Source: Rhea pennata
Taxonomy: Eukaryota; Chordata; Aves; Rheiformes; Rheidae
Length of the DNA: 64,000 bases
Assembly: GCF_028389875.1 (NCBI RefSeq)
Contig: NC_084671.1
Coordinates: 26,691,083-26,755,082 of the forward strand
Direction: 5' to 3'
Shown: positions 62,158 to 64,000 of the stretch, one piece after another
Position numbering within the stretch: position 1 is the first letter of the stretch
How the letters are laid out: each line of letters starts with the position of its first letter
Notes under the pieces: generated by a model
The model's database searches: none
Told to the model about the DNA's origin: nothing
What the model saw: the letters and a program-made list of their open reading frames with translations, nothing else
Position numbers and translations under genes: made by a program

Positions 62158-64000
62158 GTGAGCGCGGCCCCCGCCAGCGCCGCCGCCCCGGCCCCGGCCC
62201 GCACCCGCCCGGACCCCGCGCGCCAGCCGCTCCGCAGGCTCCCGGGGTGCCGCCCGGCGCGGCGCGGCGCGGCCCGAGGTGAGCGGGGCGCGGGGGAGGG
62301 ACGGCGCTGAGGCGCCGATCCAAGATGGAGGCGCGAGGGGCGGGGGCAGCGGGCCGGGGCCGCTCGCTCGCTCGCTCGCTCGGTCTCCGCGGCGGCCGGG
62401 CCGGGAGCGGGCGCTGCCCGTGCGAGGAGAGAGGAGAAGGGGAGGGGAGGGAAGAGGAGGCGGCGCGGGGCGGGGCGGCTCCTGCCGGAGCAACGGGTCC
62501 CCCGGGCGCGGCGCTCTTCGCCGCCATCTCATTGTCCCCGCCGGGGCTGCCGGGGGCGCCGGGCCGGACTCGGCGGCCTCCCCCGCGGCCGGGCCTGCGG
62601 CCCGCTCCGGGCGGCGGCGGCGATCCCGCGGCGCGGCGCGGCCCGGCGGGGGCGGCGGGGCGGCTCCGCGGCCCGGGCGGCGGCGGCGGGGATGCTCGGG
62701 CGGAGCGGGGGTGGCGCTTCCGCCGCGCGGGGCACGGCGGCGGCGGGGGGAAAGTTGCGGGCGCCACTGCGCGCCGCCCGACGGCCCGGCCCGGTTCGGC
62801 GCCGCGGGGGCCAGCCCGGCCCGCCGCGGGCGCCGCCGCAACCCGGGCCCCCTGGCCGGCGTCCAGGCGAGGGGCTGGGGCCGGCGCCGGGCTCTCGGGC
62901 CGCCCGGCCGCTCCTGTTGCTCCTCAGCAAGTTGTTACTGCGGGGCCGGGGGCGGGGGGGGGTGGGGGAGGCGGCGCGGGGGGCCGCGGCCGGCGGCGGC
63001 GTCTTGGCTGGCGAGCGGGGGCGACCCCGCGGTAGGCAGCCGTGGCGTTTCCCCGGCCTTCGGGGTGATAGAGCGGCGCGATAAACCGGCGGCGGCTGCC
63101 GAGTTAGGTAGCCCCTCTTTGGGGGGTACCAGAGGTGGGAGCCGTGGCTCCCAGGGAGGAGAGTGTGCCGTAGCCGGTGCCACGGAGTCTGGGCAGAGGT
63201 GGAAACACCAGGCCAAAGCCCAGCGATGTTGGACAACCGAAAAAAGAAGAAGAAGAGGAAGAAGAAGAAGAAGGCGGCTTTGCTTGGCAGGGAGAGAGAG
63301 AGGGGGACTTTTGTGATGGGTGCTGGTGACTTGGTGACTGGCCTACACTGAGAAGTGCTGGGCGACTGCTCTCCGCTTCCTGTGTGTTCTGGGGCAGAGC
63401 AGAGAGTGTGAGCAAGAGTTGGGATGAGGTGTGAGCGGGGAGAAAAAGGGCAGTGTATCAATAGAGCAGATTAAGGAGAAGTGCCTGTCAACACCAAAGA
63501 ACAAAGTTTCTGGTAAGAGCGTGTGAATTTAATTACAATAAAGTGAGCTGCTTTGTAAGTATTCATGATTTCAGTTGTTCTACAGGTGAATTTAGTGGTA
63601 CTTCTTGTTCTGTAGAGTTAATTTAGGATTAGTACTTACCAAGTTACCCAAGTTACTGAGAGGGGAAAACCCTTCTCCAGATCACAGCACCAGCACAAGT
63701 GTTCTTAAATTGTCATGCGTTTGGTTTGTTGGGTGACATTAGTGTTTGGATTCACATGTCTTAAGAGTTGCTTATCTTTCCCATCTTCTACACTGTTTAT
63801 TTGTGATAGAGTTGGTTTGAGAGAAGGATTTTTCCAGATTTTCTGGATCCAAAGCAATTTTGCCTTGTCTAGTGAGTTTTTTTTTTTTTTTTTTTGGTTC
63901 ATCTGTAGGTGAAGGTCATTCAGTGAATGTTTCTGCAGTATAATCCATCAAGCAATTTGAAGAAACCACTAGACCAGAAGGCTATCCATAGCTGTCCTGG
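62158..64000 (+). other. Presumed start of STAG1 intron 1
   Basis: CpG-rich until about 63.1 kb, then AT-rich. It contains a (CTCG)n run near 62363-62380, a GAA-rich purine tract at 63239-63275 and T-runs near 63877-63894. No coding exon recognised. Confidence 0.45.

Larger units (their letters stand above)
61200..63100. promoter_or_regulatory. Bidirectional CpG-island promoter, SLC35G2 / STAG1
   Basis: Large CpG island (over 75% GC by eye). The minus strand has a strong donor GCAGCG|GTAAGTG at 61544/61543 for a SLC35G2 leader exon. The plus strand has an inverted CCAAT (ATTGG, 62108-62112), a near-palindromic CTCF/YY1-like CCGCCAGATGGCGG at 62126-62139 and a donor CTCCG|GTGAGC at 157/158 for a plus-strand first exon. 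In human 3q22 STAG1 and SLC35G2 start head-to-head, which fits. Confidence 0.65.

Noticed and set aside
61540-63316. Frames of 200-433 codons in the right CpG island
   Set aside because: Composition-driven open frames in DNA of about 80% GC, with no conserved motif.

Overview
The window looks like a bird genome, probably the part of the karyotype equivalent to chicken chromosome 9. The evidence is one 5'-truncated CR1 LINE with the typical ATTCTATG-type 3' repeats, a low overall repeat load, very GC-rich compact genes, and a 5S rRNA gene array (which I recall being placed on chromosome 9 in chicken). The genes belong to human 2q37 (EFHD1, SCLY), human 3q22 (SLC35G2, and STAG1 by inference) and human 21q22 (AIRE). 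This call rests on recognising sequence, not on a database search.

Layout, left to right. (1) 1-900: a CpG-island promoter, by synteny probably that of GIGYF2 leaving the window on the minus strand. (2) 4.4-21.1 kb: EFHD1 on the minus strand, four coding exons, with one CR1 copy in intron 2. (3) 22.4-26.5 kb: ten head-to-tail 5S rRNA genes at 397/398 bp spacing, all on the plus strand. (4) 26.8-29.6 kb: a very compact AIRE gene on the minus strand, with HSR/CARD, PHD1 and PHD2 recognisable and no SAND domain visible. (5) 34.7-36.1 kb: an unrecognised 288-residue gene on the minus strand, divergent from (6) SCLY at 36.9-42.7 kb on the plus strand. The shared promoter has seven CCAAT/ATTGG boxes. 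(7) 45.0-52.0 kb: a CCDC81-like gene on the plus strand, 12 exons joining in frame, with two HU-type domains. (8) 54.5-55.7 kb: SLC35G2 on the minus strand, single coding exon, with a 5' leader exon probably near 61.5 kb in a CpG island shared with (9) the presumed first non-coding exon of STAG1 (plus) at about 62.1 kb.

These genes do not form a pathway or operon. The most notable arrangement is the 5S rDNA array between EFHD1 and AIRE, with the AIRE stop codon about 350 bp from the last 5S unit. The AIRE gene, the unnamed ORF beside SCLY and the CCDC81-like paralogue are the other points of interest. Most of the remaining sequence is introns and intergenic DNA with no recognisable genes. Exon boundaries were set by hand from splice consensus and reading phase. 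The AIRE linker exons and one CCDC81-like exon are tentative.
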